Shown here: piece by piece, positions 1 through 11,888 of the stretch
Numbering within the stretch: position 1 is the first letter of the stretch
How the letters are laid out: every line of letters begins with the position of its first letter
Source: Metridium senile
Lineage: Eukaryota > Cnidaria > Anthozoa > Actiniaria > Metridiidae
Length of the DNA stretch: 64,000 nucleotides
Reading direction: 5' to 3'
Assembly: GCA_949775045.1 (NCBI GenBank)
Contig: OX459096.1
Coordinates: forward strand, 44,486,379-44,550,378
Translations under genes and position numbers: made by a program
Notes under the pieces: model-generated
The model's database searches: none
Seen by the model: the letters and a program-made list of their open reading frames with translations, nothing else
What the model was told of the DNA's origin: nothing

Positions 1-1316
1 TAAGACTTGTGGAAATCTGGACTTCCAATATCGACAACGATCTTTTAAATGGGATAGCGTTTGTTGATTTTCGCAAGGCATTTGACATGGTTGACTTAGA
101 TATACTTATTCAGAAACTTTTAATTTACCGTTGTGACCATTCAATGTTATCCTGGTTCAAGACATACTTACAAGGTAGACAGCAATGCATTTGCATCGAG
201 GAATTTGTCATCAAGGAAAACAGTCTACTATGGCGTACCGCAGGGCAGCATATTAGACATGTACGCGGATGATTCTACAATTTTCACTTGTGCAAAGTCA
301 GTTGAGGAACTCAATGTTACACTAACTCAAGACATATCTAATGTACATAATTGGTGCAACGAAAATAACATGGTCATAAATCACGAGAAAACGAAAACAA
401 TGTTAATATCAACGTATCAAAAAGCAACTAGACTAAACACAGATCTTGACGTCCATTACAACGATACCAAACTAACAAATACCAACACTGAAAAATTGCT
501 TGGCTTAACGATTGATAAAAATCTTATCTGGAAATCTCACATTGACAATGTAGCCAAAACGTTAAGTAAGGGAATCTACTTGCTAAGAAGGTTAAAGGAA
601 TTTCTACCACTAGACTGGAGACTGACGTATTATAAAACTTTTCTGCAGCCACATTTGGACTATTGTAGTACCATATGGGGCCTGTCAAGTCACACGAAAC
701 GTATTCGTAAAACATGGCACTAAGGATCATATATGACAAACCCAAACTGGCATCATCTATTCCACTTTTCAAAACAGCTGGTCTTCCACCCATCAATCAC
801 AGAACATCTTTTAGGATTTGCACGATGGTCTTCAAAGCACTCAACAACATGGCTTCCCAATATCTCTTTGACATGTTTCATTTGAAATCGTCAGTAACAA
901 ATAGAACAACAAGAAGCACTACAAACAACGAATTATGGATTCCCAAAATTAAACTCAATATTAGTAGACGGACACTGTGCTACATTGGCACAAAATATTA
1001 CAACACCTTACCAGTTGAACTCAGAAAAAAACACAACTTTCAAGAAATTTAGAACTGATTTATATAAACATTTTTTAAACATTTTTTGAAGAACTTATAT
1101 ATCTTATTATCGATTAGTGAATTGTAATTCACCCTCTTGTATTTTATATCCTGTATTTAATCTATTTGTTTATTTATCTCTATCCTTTTTTTATTTAATT
1201 TTATTTTGTTTTCTAATTCTTGTATGCATTTCATATTTTTATTTGATGGCCCAATGTAAGATAAGCTTTTGCTAAATTGGTTTTTCCATCGATAGATAAA
1301 GTTTATTATTATTATT
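1..1316 (+). mobile_element. CR1/L2-like non-LTR retrotransposon, 3' fragment
   Basis: The 3' part of a LINE on the plus strand: the end of the reverse transcriptase palm, the thumb/C-terminal region, a short 3' UTR, and a tail of ATT repeats at about 1303-1316. The short-repeat tail and the C-terminal region resemble CR1/L2-type elements. The 5' part lies off the window. The element is dead (see the pseudogene entry). It sits where intron C-D of gene 1 would be expected, so it may have displaced or separated that gene's last exon. Confidence 0.8.
9..1069 (+). pseudogene. LINE reverse transcriptase pseudogene
   Basis: Three reading frames must be joined to follow this reverse transcriptase. 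The first (about 9-230) carries a palm segment with AFVDFRKAFDMVD, holding a catalytic aspartate. The second (about 210-723) carries GVPQGSIL and then YADDS, the core catalytic motif, followed by the PHLDYCSTIWG block. The third (714-1052) is the typical C-terminal region. GVPQGSIL runs almost directly into YADDS, so the usual 30 or so residues between them are deleted. A further frame change occurs near 1040. The copy cannot make an active enzyme. The endonuclease domain is not in the window. Confidence 0.8.
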
Positions 1317-2155
<839 letters not shown>

Positions 2156-4988
2156 GAGTGATAGTCAGCAAAAATCAAACATAACGCGGCAAGACTTGAA
2201 AATTAGATTTCGCTCATATTTTAACCATAGGTAAGCCCTGATGTAAGAAGAACTGCTATGTATTTAGTTTTGTAAAATACCGCTTAGTTTTCGAGATATT
2301 CGAAAAAATAGGTTTTCGGCTAAATTCGCTAATTTTCGACCGATAATTTATACCAGTTTTAAAAGCTTGTCGCAAGCAAACTAAATAATGTATCGTTGTT
2401 TAAAGACCACAGAATTATTAAATAGTATTTAAAGTAACATTTTGAAGGCTTTTATGAACTTTCATAAAATCCTTCTATTTTAAATAAATTTATTTTTAGG
2501 GGACACTTTTAACCTCTCTAAAAATAGGGTGAATATAATCAAAGTTTTTTCCATGTGCTACGCAAAAGTTTTACCAAAAAAAAACACCTCAAGGGTAAGT
2601 TTAAATAATGGCCTTTACGAAACAAGTAAAATTGGTTTGGGGAAATGTACTTTTCGTGTTGTATTACACTCTCGAAGTTGTAGAAAAGTTGTAAATTTCA
2701 TGTATCGGCATGATTAATGTAATTTGCATATATTAAACTTATTTCGAATTTAAAGCGGCTTCGTGTTAACTTCCAAGAAAGAAAACGATTTTGAAGAATA
2801 ACAAGAAGTTTATACTGTCATTTTAAAAGAAATGATACGTATTATTAATAAACAGGAACCAAGAAGTGATTTTATTCAAATCATATCCGTCCGTCAATTC
2901 TCTGCTCTCGAATCACATATTGTTATTTTTAAACTGAAAAAAACAGCAGGAAACATGCTATAAACATTAGGTTTCACTTGTAATTCTAACCTAGATGAAG
3001 TTTAGAAGCTGTTGTATTATTTATTATTAATACTATCATCGATGCTGTCATTATGTATTTTAACAATTGTACATTTTAATAGCGCTTGACGCCGTATGAA
3101 ATTGACAAGTAATGTTTAATTAACTCGCGCTAATGCTTTCAAAGATCTAGACGAAGTGCACAAAAATAAACCCAAAATAAACTTTTCCAATAGTTTTTTT
3201 TTTTACAGTATTTCTTGATTTAATAGCTAAATATTTTGCTGCATTTGATAGTATTTTTATACATTATATGTAGGATATTCAATTGGGACGTAAGTTCTAG
3301 CTGTTTCTTTCTCCTGTCACATCTATATATAGTTTTTAAACGTTTTTACTAACAATATTTCTGACAAATAAATAAACTAAGCTTATAAACTATCGTTTGT
3401 GGTGTATCTTTTAAATACGAGTAACGCAAGATGTTGCGTGAATTTGAATTTGAATTTGAATTTGCATGCGTAATTAGATTTCAACATAGTCGTATTTCGT
3501 ACGAATTAAACGCTAGAAACAACTGAAAACATGTGTAGAAAGCGTCCGAATCATAAAGTATAGCAGAATACAATTAGGAATACATCTAGGAGAAGTACAA
3601 TGAGTAATACCGTGCATGTTTAATTCCGATACAAAATTAAAAGGCCTTAAAACAACAGAGTAAGAATAATACAATATTTATTTGTACTATTAAAATATGT
3701 AGTTTGATTTGTACTAATTATGTCCATGTAACTCAATGTCCAGCAAAGATCCGATGTCATTTTGTTATGATCAGTTTGAAAATGTTTCTCCGTTGCTAGT
3801 TCTTACTTGTGGAGAAGCCGTGTCGACATATCTTGTTCAGTTGCAGAAAATGACTTCAACTCCTCTTCATCTGCTTCATGTGGAAGATTATTCTTTTGTC
3901 TTTCCACTGGTTATGATTTTTGACCATCATGATGTTGTTTTAAGCACGTTTTTTATAAAAATATGATCGATAAAGCTGGCAACGATGCGAACACAATCAA
4001 AGCGGCTAATAGCAAACAATTACTACGTACTTGTCAATTTCATACGGCGTCAAGCGCTATTAAAATGTACAATTGTTAAAGTATATTATGACAGCATCGA
4101 TAATAATAATAATAATAAATAATACAACAGTTTCTAAACTTCATCTAGATTAGAATTACAAGTGAAACCTAATGTTTATAGCATTTTTCCTGCTGTTTTT
4201 TTTTTTTTAATAACAATATGTGATTCGAGAGCAGAGAATTGACGGACGGATATGATTTGAATAAAATCACTTCTTGGTTTCTATTTTATTAATAATACGT
4301 ATCATTTCTTTTAAAATGGCAGTATAAACTTCTTGTTAGTCTTCAAAATCGTTTTCTTTCTTGGAAGTTAACACGAAGCCGCTTTAAATTCGAAATAAGT
4401 TTAATATATGCAAATTACATTAATCATGCCGATACATGAAATTTACAACTTTTCTACAACTTCGAGAGTGTAATACAACACGAAAAGTACATTTCCCCAA
4501 ACCAATTTTACTTGTTTCGTAAAGGCCATTATTAAAACTTACCCTTGAGGTGTTTTTTTGGTAAAAGATTTGCGTAGCACATGGAAAAAACTTTGATTAT
4601 ATTCACCCTATTTTTAGAGAGGTTAAAAGTGTCCCCTAAAAATAAATTTATTTAAAATAGAAGGATTTTATGAAAGTTCATAAAAGCCTTCAAAATGTTA
4701 CTTTAAATACTATTTAATAATTCTGTGGTCTTTAAACAACGATACATTATTTAGTTTGCTTGCGACAAGCTTTTAAAACTGGTATAAATTATCGGTCGAA
4801 AATTAGCGAATTTAGCCGAAAACCTATTTTTTCGAATATCTCGAAAACTAAGCGGTATTTTACAAAACTAAATACATAGCAGTTCTTCTTACATCAGTGC
4901 CTACCTATGGTTAAAATATGAGCGAAATCTAATTTTCAAGTCTTGCCACGAATTTGCGAAAATTTCTGTTTTTTGCTGACTATCACCC
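2156..4988. mobile_element. Foldback DNA element with ~956-bp inverted arms and TTAA target duplication
   Basis: The left arm (2156-3111) and right arm (4028-4988) are nearly the same sequence in opposite orientation; most visible differences are single bases and short indels. The ends read TTAA-GRGTGATAGTC and GACTATCACCC-TTAA. The TTAA is present on both sides and once in the paralogous intron, which supports a TTAA target duplication as in piggyBac-type insertion. The centre (3112-4027) has a short AATTTG repeat near 3441-3465 and one 76-codon frame (3736-3966) that I do not recognise. No transposase is visible, so it is probably non-autonomous. Confidence 0.85.
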
Positions 4989-5027
4989 TTAATAACGATT
5001 TTATTAATCTAAAATAAAGATTAACGC

Positions 5028-5084
5028 AAGTATAGTAGGACGTCGTACTATACTTTTGTTAATCTTTATTTAAAAAAAATTAAT
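5028..5084. repeat. Near-perfect palindrome in intron C-D
   Basis: Ten-base arms AAGTATAGTA/TACTATACTT around a GACGTC centre. Genes 2 and 3 have a longer quasi-palindrome here (about 18731-18790 and 43625-43682) with a roughly 30-nt loop between similar arms. Gene 1 has lost the loop. Confidence 0.65.
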
Positions 5085-5144
5085 GAATGATTAAAGTAAT
5101 GAGTAAATGAGTTATGTTTTTAAATTTAACTATCCAATTTATAC

Positions 5145-5275
5145 CTCAACGATGATATTCTGGTCTTCCTCTTGGCCTTTGACTACATACACTTTACCAG
5201 GCGTTGGACCTGGTAGTGTGAACGCAATAAGCCCGGAGTGAGACCAAGTACCAACATTTACAGCCTTAAATTTCA
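5145..5275 (-). CDS. Gene 1 exon C (beta-trefoil-like family)
   Basis: A 131-nt exon, the same length as in genes 2 and 3. The acceptor is TTTTTCAG before TGAAATTT and the donor is GAG followed by GTATAAAT. It is entered in phase 1 (one base from exon B) and left in phase 0. It encodes about 43 residues, including VGTWSHSGLIAF and KVYVVKG, read here as central strands of the putative beta-trefoil. It is very close to gene 2 exon C (for example GPTPG for SPTAG). The next exon (D) is not found leftwards in this window; the intron runs into the foldback element, simple repeats and LINE debris. The frame is open, so the gene may be functional if exon D lies further left. Confidence 0.75.
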
Positions 5276-5688
5276 CTGAAAAATAAAACAGCAAATTGTA
5301 TTATTATTGCAGGCGAAACTGCAACTTTCTCTCGTTTCATGAAGTGACTTCTTTTTCCTGATTCTGGTTGTCACAGCGCCTGATTTGCTGTTACAGCACA
5401 GTTATAATTGCGCAACCATCGACGTTCAAATACCAACATGAATCAAACTAATAAAACAGTCTGTTCTTTTGATATCTTGATCGACGGCAGTTAAAGTACG
5501 CCTATTACACGTTGTCTTCGATGGTGCCTTAATTATGAATGGCGTAGCCTGAGGATCAGGCCTTCCGAGTGAAACTTGGGACAAGAAGAGGAGAGAAGAA
5601 TCAAGGCCTCTCTACTTTTTTCCCTTTCTCCCTTGGCGCTGTAACTAGTGTGTATTTTGGTTGTTCAACTATTAATTGCCAGAAAACA

Positions 5689-6838
5689 AAACAAAACAAA
5701 CAACAAAAAAACAAAACCAACAGCAAGAAAACAAAACCAATAACAAGAAAACAAAACCAACAACAAGAAAACAAAACCAACAGCAAGAAAACAAAACCAA
5801 CAGCAAGAAAACAAAACCAACAAAAGAAAACAAAACCAACAGCAAGAAAACAAAACCAACAGCAAGAAAACAAAACCAACAACAAGAAAACAAAACCAAC
5901 AGCAAGAAAATGAAAGCAACAGCAAGAAAACAAAAGCAATAACAAGAAAACAAAACCAACAATAAGAAAACAAAATCAACAGCAAGAAAACAAGACCAAC
6001 AGCAAGAAAACAAAACCAACCACAAGAAAACAAAACCAACAGCAAGAAAACAAAACCAACAAGAAAACAAAACCAACAGCAAGAAAACAAAACCAACAGC
6101 AAGATTGAAAACAAAACCAACAGCAAGAAAACAAAACCAACAACAAGAATACAAAACAAAACAAACAACAAAAAAACAAAACCAACAGCAAGAAAACAAA
6201 ACCAACAAAAGAAAACAAAACCAACAGCAAGAAAACAAAACCAACAGCAAGAAAACAAAACCAACAAAAGAAAACAAAACCAACAAAAGAAAACAAAACC
6301 AACAAAAGAAAACAAAACCAACAAAAGAAAACAAAACCAACAGCAAGAAAACAAAACCAACAGCAAGAAAACAAAACCAACAACAAGAAAACAAAACCAA
6401 CAGCAAGAAAACAAAACCAACAACAAGAAAACAAAACCAACAGCAAGAAAATGAAAGCAACAGCAAGAAAACAAAAGCAATAACAAGAAAACAAAACCAA
6501 CAACAAGAAAACAAAATCAACGGCAAGAAAACAAAACCAACAGCAAGAAAACAAAACCAACCACAAGAAAACAAAACCAACAGCAAGAAAACAAAACCAA
6601 CAAGAAAACAAAACCAACAGCAAAATTGAAAACAAAACCAACAGCAAGAAAACAAAACCGACAGCAAGAAAATGAAATCAACAGCAAGAAAACAAAACCA
6701 ACAGCAAGAAAACAAAACCAACCACAAGAAAACAAAACCAACCACAAGAAAACAAAACCAACATCAAGAAAACAAAACCAAAAGCAAGAAAACAACAAAA
6801 ACAAAAACAGAAGAAAACAAAATCAACAACAAGTATCA
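5689..6838. repeat. 20-bp minisatellite in gene 1 intron B-C
   Basis: About 55 copies of a unit close to AAAACAAAACCAACAGCAAG, with CAGCAAG/CAACAAG/CAAAAG variants and shortened units. Because 20 is not a multiple of 3, all frames of both strands stay open over long stretches and yield spurious K/N/Q- or V/L/F/C-rich ORFs. The same array lies in the same intron of gene 2 (19449-19735) and gene 3 (44452-45765). Confidence 0.95.
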
Positions 6839-6905
6839 ACAACAGCAACAAAACCGAATACACCAACAAACTGACAAACACAACACACATAAACAATATA
6901 TGTAA

Positions 6906-7086
6906 ATTGTAAAGTATGTTTCGTCGAGTGTAAATAATCCCAAATTTTTCCGAAGAGAAATTCGGGTCTCAGTTGGGTTTGAACCCGTGACCTCTCGCTT
7001 TCCGGGCGAGTGCTACAACCGCTCGGCCACTGATCATGAGACCAACAATCTACAATTTGATACCGAATGACAAAAGCATTTACAAT
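6906..7086 (-). mobile_element. Small tRNA-headed element with 12-bp direct repeats
   Basis: A 181-bp insertion flanked by CAATATATGTAA at 6894-6905 and 7087-7098. The paralogous intron of gene 3 (about 45834-45850) has the site once, without the insert. The insert begins ATTGTAAA and ends TTTACAAT. It carries a minus-strand tRNA-like cloverleaf (6966-7042) followed by CCCGAATTT and a TTCGG hairpin. A long target duplication suggests LINE-assisted insertion of a SINE. Confidence 0.65.
6966..7042 (-). tRNA. tRNA-Ser(GGA)-like pseudo-tRNA
   Basis: Read on the minus strand it has a GTCTCA/TGAGAC acceptor stem, a D-arm with GTGGCCGAGCGG (A box), a CTCGC/GCGAG anticodon stem around the loop CCGGAAA, and a GGTTCAAACC B box. 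Anticodon GGA would read serine codons. Position 33 is C rather than the near-universal U, the long serine variable arm is missing, and the T stem is weak. It is therefore more likely the head of a SINE-type element than a working tRNA gene. Confidence 0.5.
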
Positions 7087-7353
7087 CAATATATGTAAAA
7101 TCTAATGTCAACCTCTCAGCTGTCCAATATCCATACATGTCCAATATCGAATATACAGCTGCACAATATGGAAATATGGCGGCCAATTTGAATAAAAAAT
7201 TGTTTTGACTGCCCAGCCTCGCAAACATGTGAAAATTCTATTGTTTTCCAACGTGAACACGAGGCTAGACTTTCAATAACAATAAGAGTACGCCGTATTT
7301 CGATTCGGTCTATGGGAACATTTTTTTATAAATACTTATTTTTAGGAACTTAC

Positions 7354-7513
7354 CAAGGTTTGCTTTATCAGTCGTGTTTCCATCACATCTAATGATCTCT
7401 GTAGTATCATCTTTCTTTAACATAGCATCATTTACTTGGCTCCACACCGACCAGTGATAGTAGGAGCTACCCCCTTCTATTGGATGAGGGATTATTCGGC
7501 TAGGTTGGAGTTT
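7354..7513 (-). CDS. Gene 1 exon B (beta-trefoil-like family)
   Basis: A 160-nt exon, equal in length to its paralogues. Acceptor ATATTTCAG before AAACTCC; donor GTAAGTTCC. It is entered in phase 0 and left with one base over. It encodes about 53 residues including SRIIPHPI, SSYYHWSVWSQ and a CDGNTTDK segment. A conserved cysteine sits in the CDG motif of all three genes. Surrounding intron sequence is far less conserved than the exon and the frame is intact in all copies, which suggests purifying selection. See gene 2 for the proposed fold. Confidence 0.75.
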
Positions 7514-7853
7514 CTGAAATATCCATTGTGAAAAGTTGTTGGTTACATTAAATAAACGTTAATATGGTGCACGTGGTAGTGGTGCTGATGATAGTGATGA
7601 TAAGCGGTAAGATTTGAAGCGAATAAATGAATATACCCTGAAAACCAGAGGGTTTCTCTATCTAGTATTTGTATTTATCATTTTTACGTGTGTGTTCGTT
7701 ACTGTTCAATCCATCAGATTTATAAAGTTTAACGAAAAAGCAAAAACAAAATAATCTCTGGTACCCAGGGTAATAAATGAATAAATGATCGGAAAAACAA
7801 ATGACTAAGAATGTAGGCCTAGCACATGGTAGTCGAGCCAATGGGACTGGAAG

Positions 7854-8065
7854 CCCGAGGGGAGCGGAAGGGGGGGTGGGGAGTGGTACTCCCTTTGTCC
7901 AAGTGGTAGGGGTGATCGGCAGAGGTTTTGAAAACGAAACCTAAAAGGTACGCACAGATAAAAATACCTGATAAGCCTTGTAGATGACTCTTACAGGTAC
8001 GAAATCATGTTACGTAACTGATTTTGGAGCCAGAACCCTAACCCTAACCCCCCCCCCCCCCCGGG
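7854..8065. mobile_element. GC-capped hAT-like MITE (truncated)
   Basis: Begins CCCGAGGGG and ends in a long C tract with CCGGG. Flanked by ACTGGAAG (7846-7853) and ACTTGAAG (8066-8073). The gene 3 paralogue has the uninterrupted empty site (about 46395-46405). The interior carries TACTCCCTTTGTCC and CTAAAAGGTACGC, as in the fuller copy at 52145-52400. An internal CCCTAACCCTAACC run near 8037-8050 belongs to the element and is not a telomere. Confidence 0.75.
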
Positions 8066-8498
8066 ACTTGAAGCCTCTATAGTGAGTAAGCATAAAGAAT
8101 ATGTTGATTATCCTTTTCTCGCTCAGTGTTTAGAGCATCCGACTGGAATGCGGCGAATCAAGGGTTCCATTGTGCTACATTCCATTGGACTAAGATTTCA
8201 GTTTTCTAAGTCCTGTCTTTCTCAACTTATAATATTATGACGATCATGCGTCTCTTATGATGATAAAAATATAACTATGATGTATGTTAAAAATAATGAT
8301 ATGGCGATGACGATAGCGATGACTGTAATGATGCTGATGCATGTAACATATATAGGGTGTGGGGTTGATGATAAAAATCATGATAATGATATAATAATGA
8401 TGACAAAGATAGATGACAAAGAACGATGCCAGATGATTATGGAAGTGATGATGAAAATCCCCTTCGAACCCTATATACTTATCCTAGTTGATCACTTA

Positions 8499-8560
8499 GG
8501 GGCGGACCATTTGACTTTTGAGTTAAATAGTTAAGTAGTAAAAGTTAAATAGTCCACCCC
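8499..8560. mobile_element. Harbinger-like MITE remnant at the exon A donor (gene 1)
   Basis: A 62-bp element with ends GGGGCGGACCATTT and AAATAGTCCACCCC, between TTA (8496-8498) and TTA (8561-8563). It is the same insertion as 46826-47077 in gene 3; gene 2 has the empty site. TTA duplications and G-rich short termini fit the PIF/Harbinger group. The element begins at intron position +5 of exon A's donor. Confidence 0.7.
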
Positions 8561-8564
8561 TTAC

Positions 8565-8803
8565 CACTATTATTTTATCCATATCGTGCAAGACATGATC
8601 TTTCGGCAAGTCGACGTATTCTTCACCATTAAACCACATGAACTTAAAATCAGAAGGCTTGCTCTCCTTAGGTATCATGTCATTGAACAGCTTCAAGAAC
8701 TTTTCTTCTAATTCAGGTAGTTTGGAACCTTTTGGAAGCTGCAAAGGACGCTCTGCACCACTTGGTTCATATATGACATGTACATGGATCGATTGTTGAC
8801 ACT
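8565..8803 (-). CDS. Gene 1 exon A (beta-grasp-like domain)
   Basis: A 239-nt exon with an acceptor ending in ATGTATAG and a GTG-GTAAGG donor. It encodes about 79 residues: IHVHVIYEPSGAERPL (two strands and a turn), LPELEEKFLKLFND (helix), FKFMWFNGEEYVDLPKD (strands) and DMDKI. The order is typical of a small beta-grasp fold such as PB1, CIDE-N or doublecortin-like domains, but no signature motif decides between them. Compared with gene 3, five codons are missing just before the donor, by a 15-nt deletion between two GGT repeats, so the domain's last strand is shortened. It splices in phase 0 to exon B at 7513. An upstream exon is required and was not found. Confidence 0.7.
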
Positions 8804-8890
8804 CTATACATGAAAGGTTTAGCAACTTTACATAGCGAATTAAAGTAATATCATCGGAAAAAATCCCTCGACAAAGTGTACACCGCAAAC

Positions 8891-9136
8891 CAACAACTAA
8901 TTCTAACCACTTGCAACCAACCGACCTATCAGCAACTTGCAACAACCGCGGCGACCTATAAACCACTTGCAACCAACCAACCACTTGCAACCAACCGACC
9001 TTTCAACCACTTGCAACCAATCGACCTATCAACCACTTGCAACCAACCGACCTATCAACCACTTGCAACCAACCGACCTATCAATCACTTGCAACCAATC
9101 GACCTATCAACCACTTGCAACCAATCGACCTATCAC
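8891..9136. repeat. 26-bp minisatellite upstream of gene 1 exon A
   Basis: About nine copies of a 26-bp unit containing CCACTTGCAACCAA and CGACCTATCAA. The array resumes at 11656-11888; the 2.5-kb foldback element was inserted into it. A degenerate remnant lies upstream of gene 2 (about 22615-22680). Confidence 0.9.
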
Positions 9137-10018
9137 ATCGCTAGAAAAGTCGAACCAAATGGGGAGGAGCCTAATATGCAGATTTTATTAAGCATATATA
9201 GATGCCAATCAAATGCATTGTCTTTTGTCAAATATAATTGGCTTACGGTACGTATACTATTTCACTGATAAACTTGGCGGCAGGAATGAGGAGGGAAGGA
9301 TATCATTCAGTTTGCACATTTTGGTGGACGAAAATTGGCTTCAGGGACGAGATAATTCACGCTGTAGTGAGCTACGGTGAAATAATATTTTCCATATCAA
9401 TGTTTGTCAAAACAAAATTGCCGTTCGTACGCTCTTGCATATTAATTTTGTTATTGAAATACAAAGAATTTGTCACCTATGTGATTATCGCGATTCAAAT
9501 ACAATTAATTAATTAGCTTATAATTAAGCTCTATTGTGATGGCTGAAACAAAGAACGCACGCCAACAAAACATTGCCCATGTCTTGAAACCTGAATAATA
9601 CCGAAACAAATTTTCTAAAACCGACATGAGTTTGTGGCCGATTCATTTGAAAATAGGGAGACCATATTAACATATGACCAATGAATCAAACCAGAGGGGG
9701 AAAACAGACAATAAACATATTGGCCCTTAGCTTGAGACCGTAATAATAGAGTAATTTTGAGCAAAACGGTCATTTGACAAAGGAATGAGGGCTGGAAATA
9801 AGGAGGGGGATTCCGGACTTAATTGTCATTCAATCATATCAGATGCCATTAGATCAATTTGTTCATTCTGTGATATCAATCCTTCGTTGTCATTCAATCA
9901 TATCCGATGCCATTAGATCATATCAGATGCCATTAGATCAATTTGTTCATTCTGTGATATCAATCCTTCGTAGTCATTCAATCGTATCAGATGCTATTAG
10001 ATCAATTTGTTGCGTTCT

Positions 10019-10422
10019 CTTGTTTTTAAAGAGGGTCCTGAAGGGGTAAATTGGGAATTGGGATTTGCCTTTTTTCGAGGCTGGGAATTGGGATTTGCCC
10101 ATTGGGATTGGGATTTGTCCATTGGGATTGGGATTTGTCCATAGGATTTGGCTATTTCTTGTCCATTCGTTTTCTCTTTAGATGCTAAAATAATGTTTTA
10201 AATTGAGTAATTTGCAACATTTTACGTCGTTTTAGTAGACTAGAAGAGAAAATCGAACTATCTTGGGTTTCCTGTGGTTAGTATTCAATTTGGGCTTCCT
10301 GTGGTTAATGTTTGGGCTTCCTGTGGTTAATGTTTGGGTTTCCTGTGGTAATTGGGATTTTGATAAAAAATTGATTGGGAATTGGGATTGGATACCCCCC
10401 TTCAGGACCCTCTTTAAACAAG
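10019..10422. mobile_element. MITE with AAAGAGGGTCCTGAAGGGG ends
   Basis: Terminal inverted repeats of about 27 bp, with the same run inverted at 10396-10422. The interior has tandem GGGATTTGTCCATT and GGGCTTCCTGTGGTTAATG units. It is nested in the left arm of the foldback element. No ORF. Confidence 0.75.
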
Positions 10423-10465
10423 CTGTGTAATCGATTTCAAATAGATTCCATCAAAATCAATCTGA

Positions 10466-10759
10466 TTACTCCCTTATATTTACTATACGGGGACGTTCCG
10501 CCAAATAGGGTATGTTTTTTTGCCTTGGCGTCTTGAATAGGGTATACAATTTAGCCTAATTTGTCTTAAATTGCCTTACCTAGGGTATACAATTTCCCCC
10601 TTGAGTATTGGATAGGGTCTACTTTTTACCAATTTGTCTTGAAACAAGGGGCACATTTTTAGGATTCTGCTGTCTTAAATAGGGTCAGGGTTTAGGGGTA
10701 CCAGCGGAACGTCCCCGTCAGAAACTGGGTCAAGTACCCCCCCCCCCCCCCCCCCCGGG
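10466..10759. mobile_element. GC-capped MITE, second subfamily, left end eroded
   Basis: Inverse copy of the element at 58075-58376: GGGGACGTTCCGC near both ends, TAGGGTATACAATTT repeats inside, and a terminal C tract at about 10737-10759. It interrupts the foldback left arm just before ATCTGGCCTCG, which is continuous in the right arm (about 11215-11227). Confidence 0.75.
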
Positions 10760-11655
10760 GATCTGGCCTCGATTGCGCCATAATTTATTTAGAGGCTTTG
10801 TAAATCGACTTCAGATCGGTATCACGACTGACACTACGGGTTGTGTTTCGTGTACCGGAATGTACTGAATCATGAATTTGTTGTGTATTATTTTTTGTAC
10901 TTGTTGGTCTAGTTTATGTATTAATTTTAGTAGTGTCGGCTGGTGTTTCGTGTACCGGAATCATGAATTTGTTGAGTATTAATTGTTTTACTGTTAGTTG
11001 AATTATACATCCCAGCAGTGATAAACACATGTACCAGCAAACAATTCCATTACAAATAAAAATTAATACATAAACTAGACCAACAAGTACAAAAAATAAT
11101 ACACAACCAATTCAAGATTCAGTACATTCCGGTACACGAAACACAACCCGTAGTGTCAGTCGTGATACCGATCTGAAGTCGATTTACAAAGCCTCTAAAT
11201 AAATTATGGCGCAATCGAGGCCAGATCAGCCGAGTTTAGATATGATCGATATGATCTAATGGCATCTGATATGATTGAATGACAACGAAGGATTGATATC
11301 ACAGAATGAACAAATTGATCTAATGGCATCTGATATGATCTAATGGCATCTGATATGATTGAATGACAATTAAGTCCGGAATCCCCCTCCATATGGAAAC
11401 CATACAAAGTTATAAGTTGTAAAACCGACACACATTTTAACGTTTTGGCGTTGTTTCTGTGTTTTTATTATAGCATGTAATTAGATTAATCAACCTAGAG
11501 GGGGAAAAGTTGTTTGAATGACGCGGTTGCCGAGTTATCAAGGATAGGAAATTCTGGTTCCCTACATTCTCTGTTAACTTGAGAGCATAAGCCTGTCGAT
11601 TTTTTTCTAAGTGTCGCGTTACTAATGCGCATGACCGTCCGGTTTTTCTGGCGAT

Positions 11656-11888
11656 GAACCACTTGCAACCAACCGACCTATCAACAACTTGCAACCAATC
11701 GACCTATCAACCACTTGCAACCAATCGACCTATCAACCACTTGCAACCAACCGACCTATCAACCACTTGCAACCAATCGACCTACCAACCATTTGCAGCC
11801 AACCGACCTATCAACGACTTGCAACCAATCGACCTTTCAACCACTTGCAACTAATATCGACCTATCGACCACTTGCAACCAACCGACG
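11656..11888. repeat. 26-bp minisatellite, continued
   Basis: Same unit as 8891-9136, about nine copies, on the far side of the foldback insertion. Confidence 0.9.

Larger units (their letters stand above)
9137..11655. mobile_element. Foldback element inserted in the 26-bp minisatellite
   Basis: Ends ATCGCTAGAAAAG and CTTTTTCTGGCGAT-type are inverted. Inside, 9800-9990 pairs with about 11245-11395 (carrying GATCTAATGGCATCTGATATG repeats) and 10757-10930 pairs with 11043-11225. The left arm is interrupted by two later insertions (10019-10422 and about 10466-10759) that the right arm lacks. No transposase ORF was seen. Short ORFs here come from the 36-bp internal repeats. Confidence 0.75.

Noticed and set aside
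5665..6745. ORFs of 223-357 codons rich in LLVLFSCCWFCF on the minus strand (and K/N/Q-rich ones on the plus strand), also at 19362-19760 and 44405-45665
   Set aside because: Produced by the 20-bp intronic minisatellite, which is open in every frame; the arrays lie between verified exons.
8037..8050. CCCTAACCCTAACC as an interstitial telomere
   Set aside because: Only about two units and inside a GC-capped MITE with a target duplication; sister copies have related CCTAAAAGG motifs.
8876..9268. Possible CRISPR-like array in the 26-bp repeats (also 11654-11909)
   Set aside because: Units abut with no unique spacers; a minisatellite in a eukaryotic genome.
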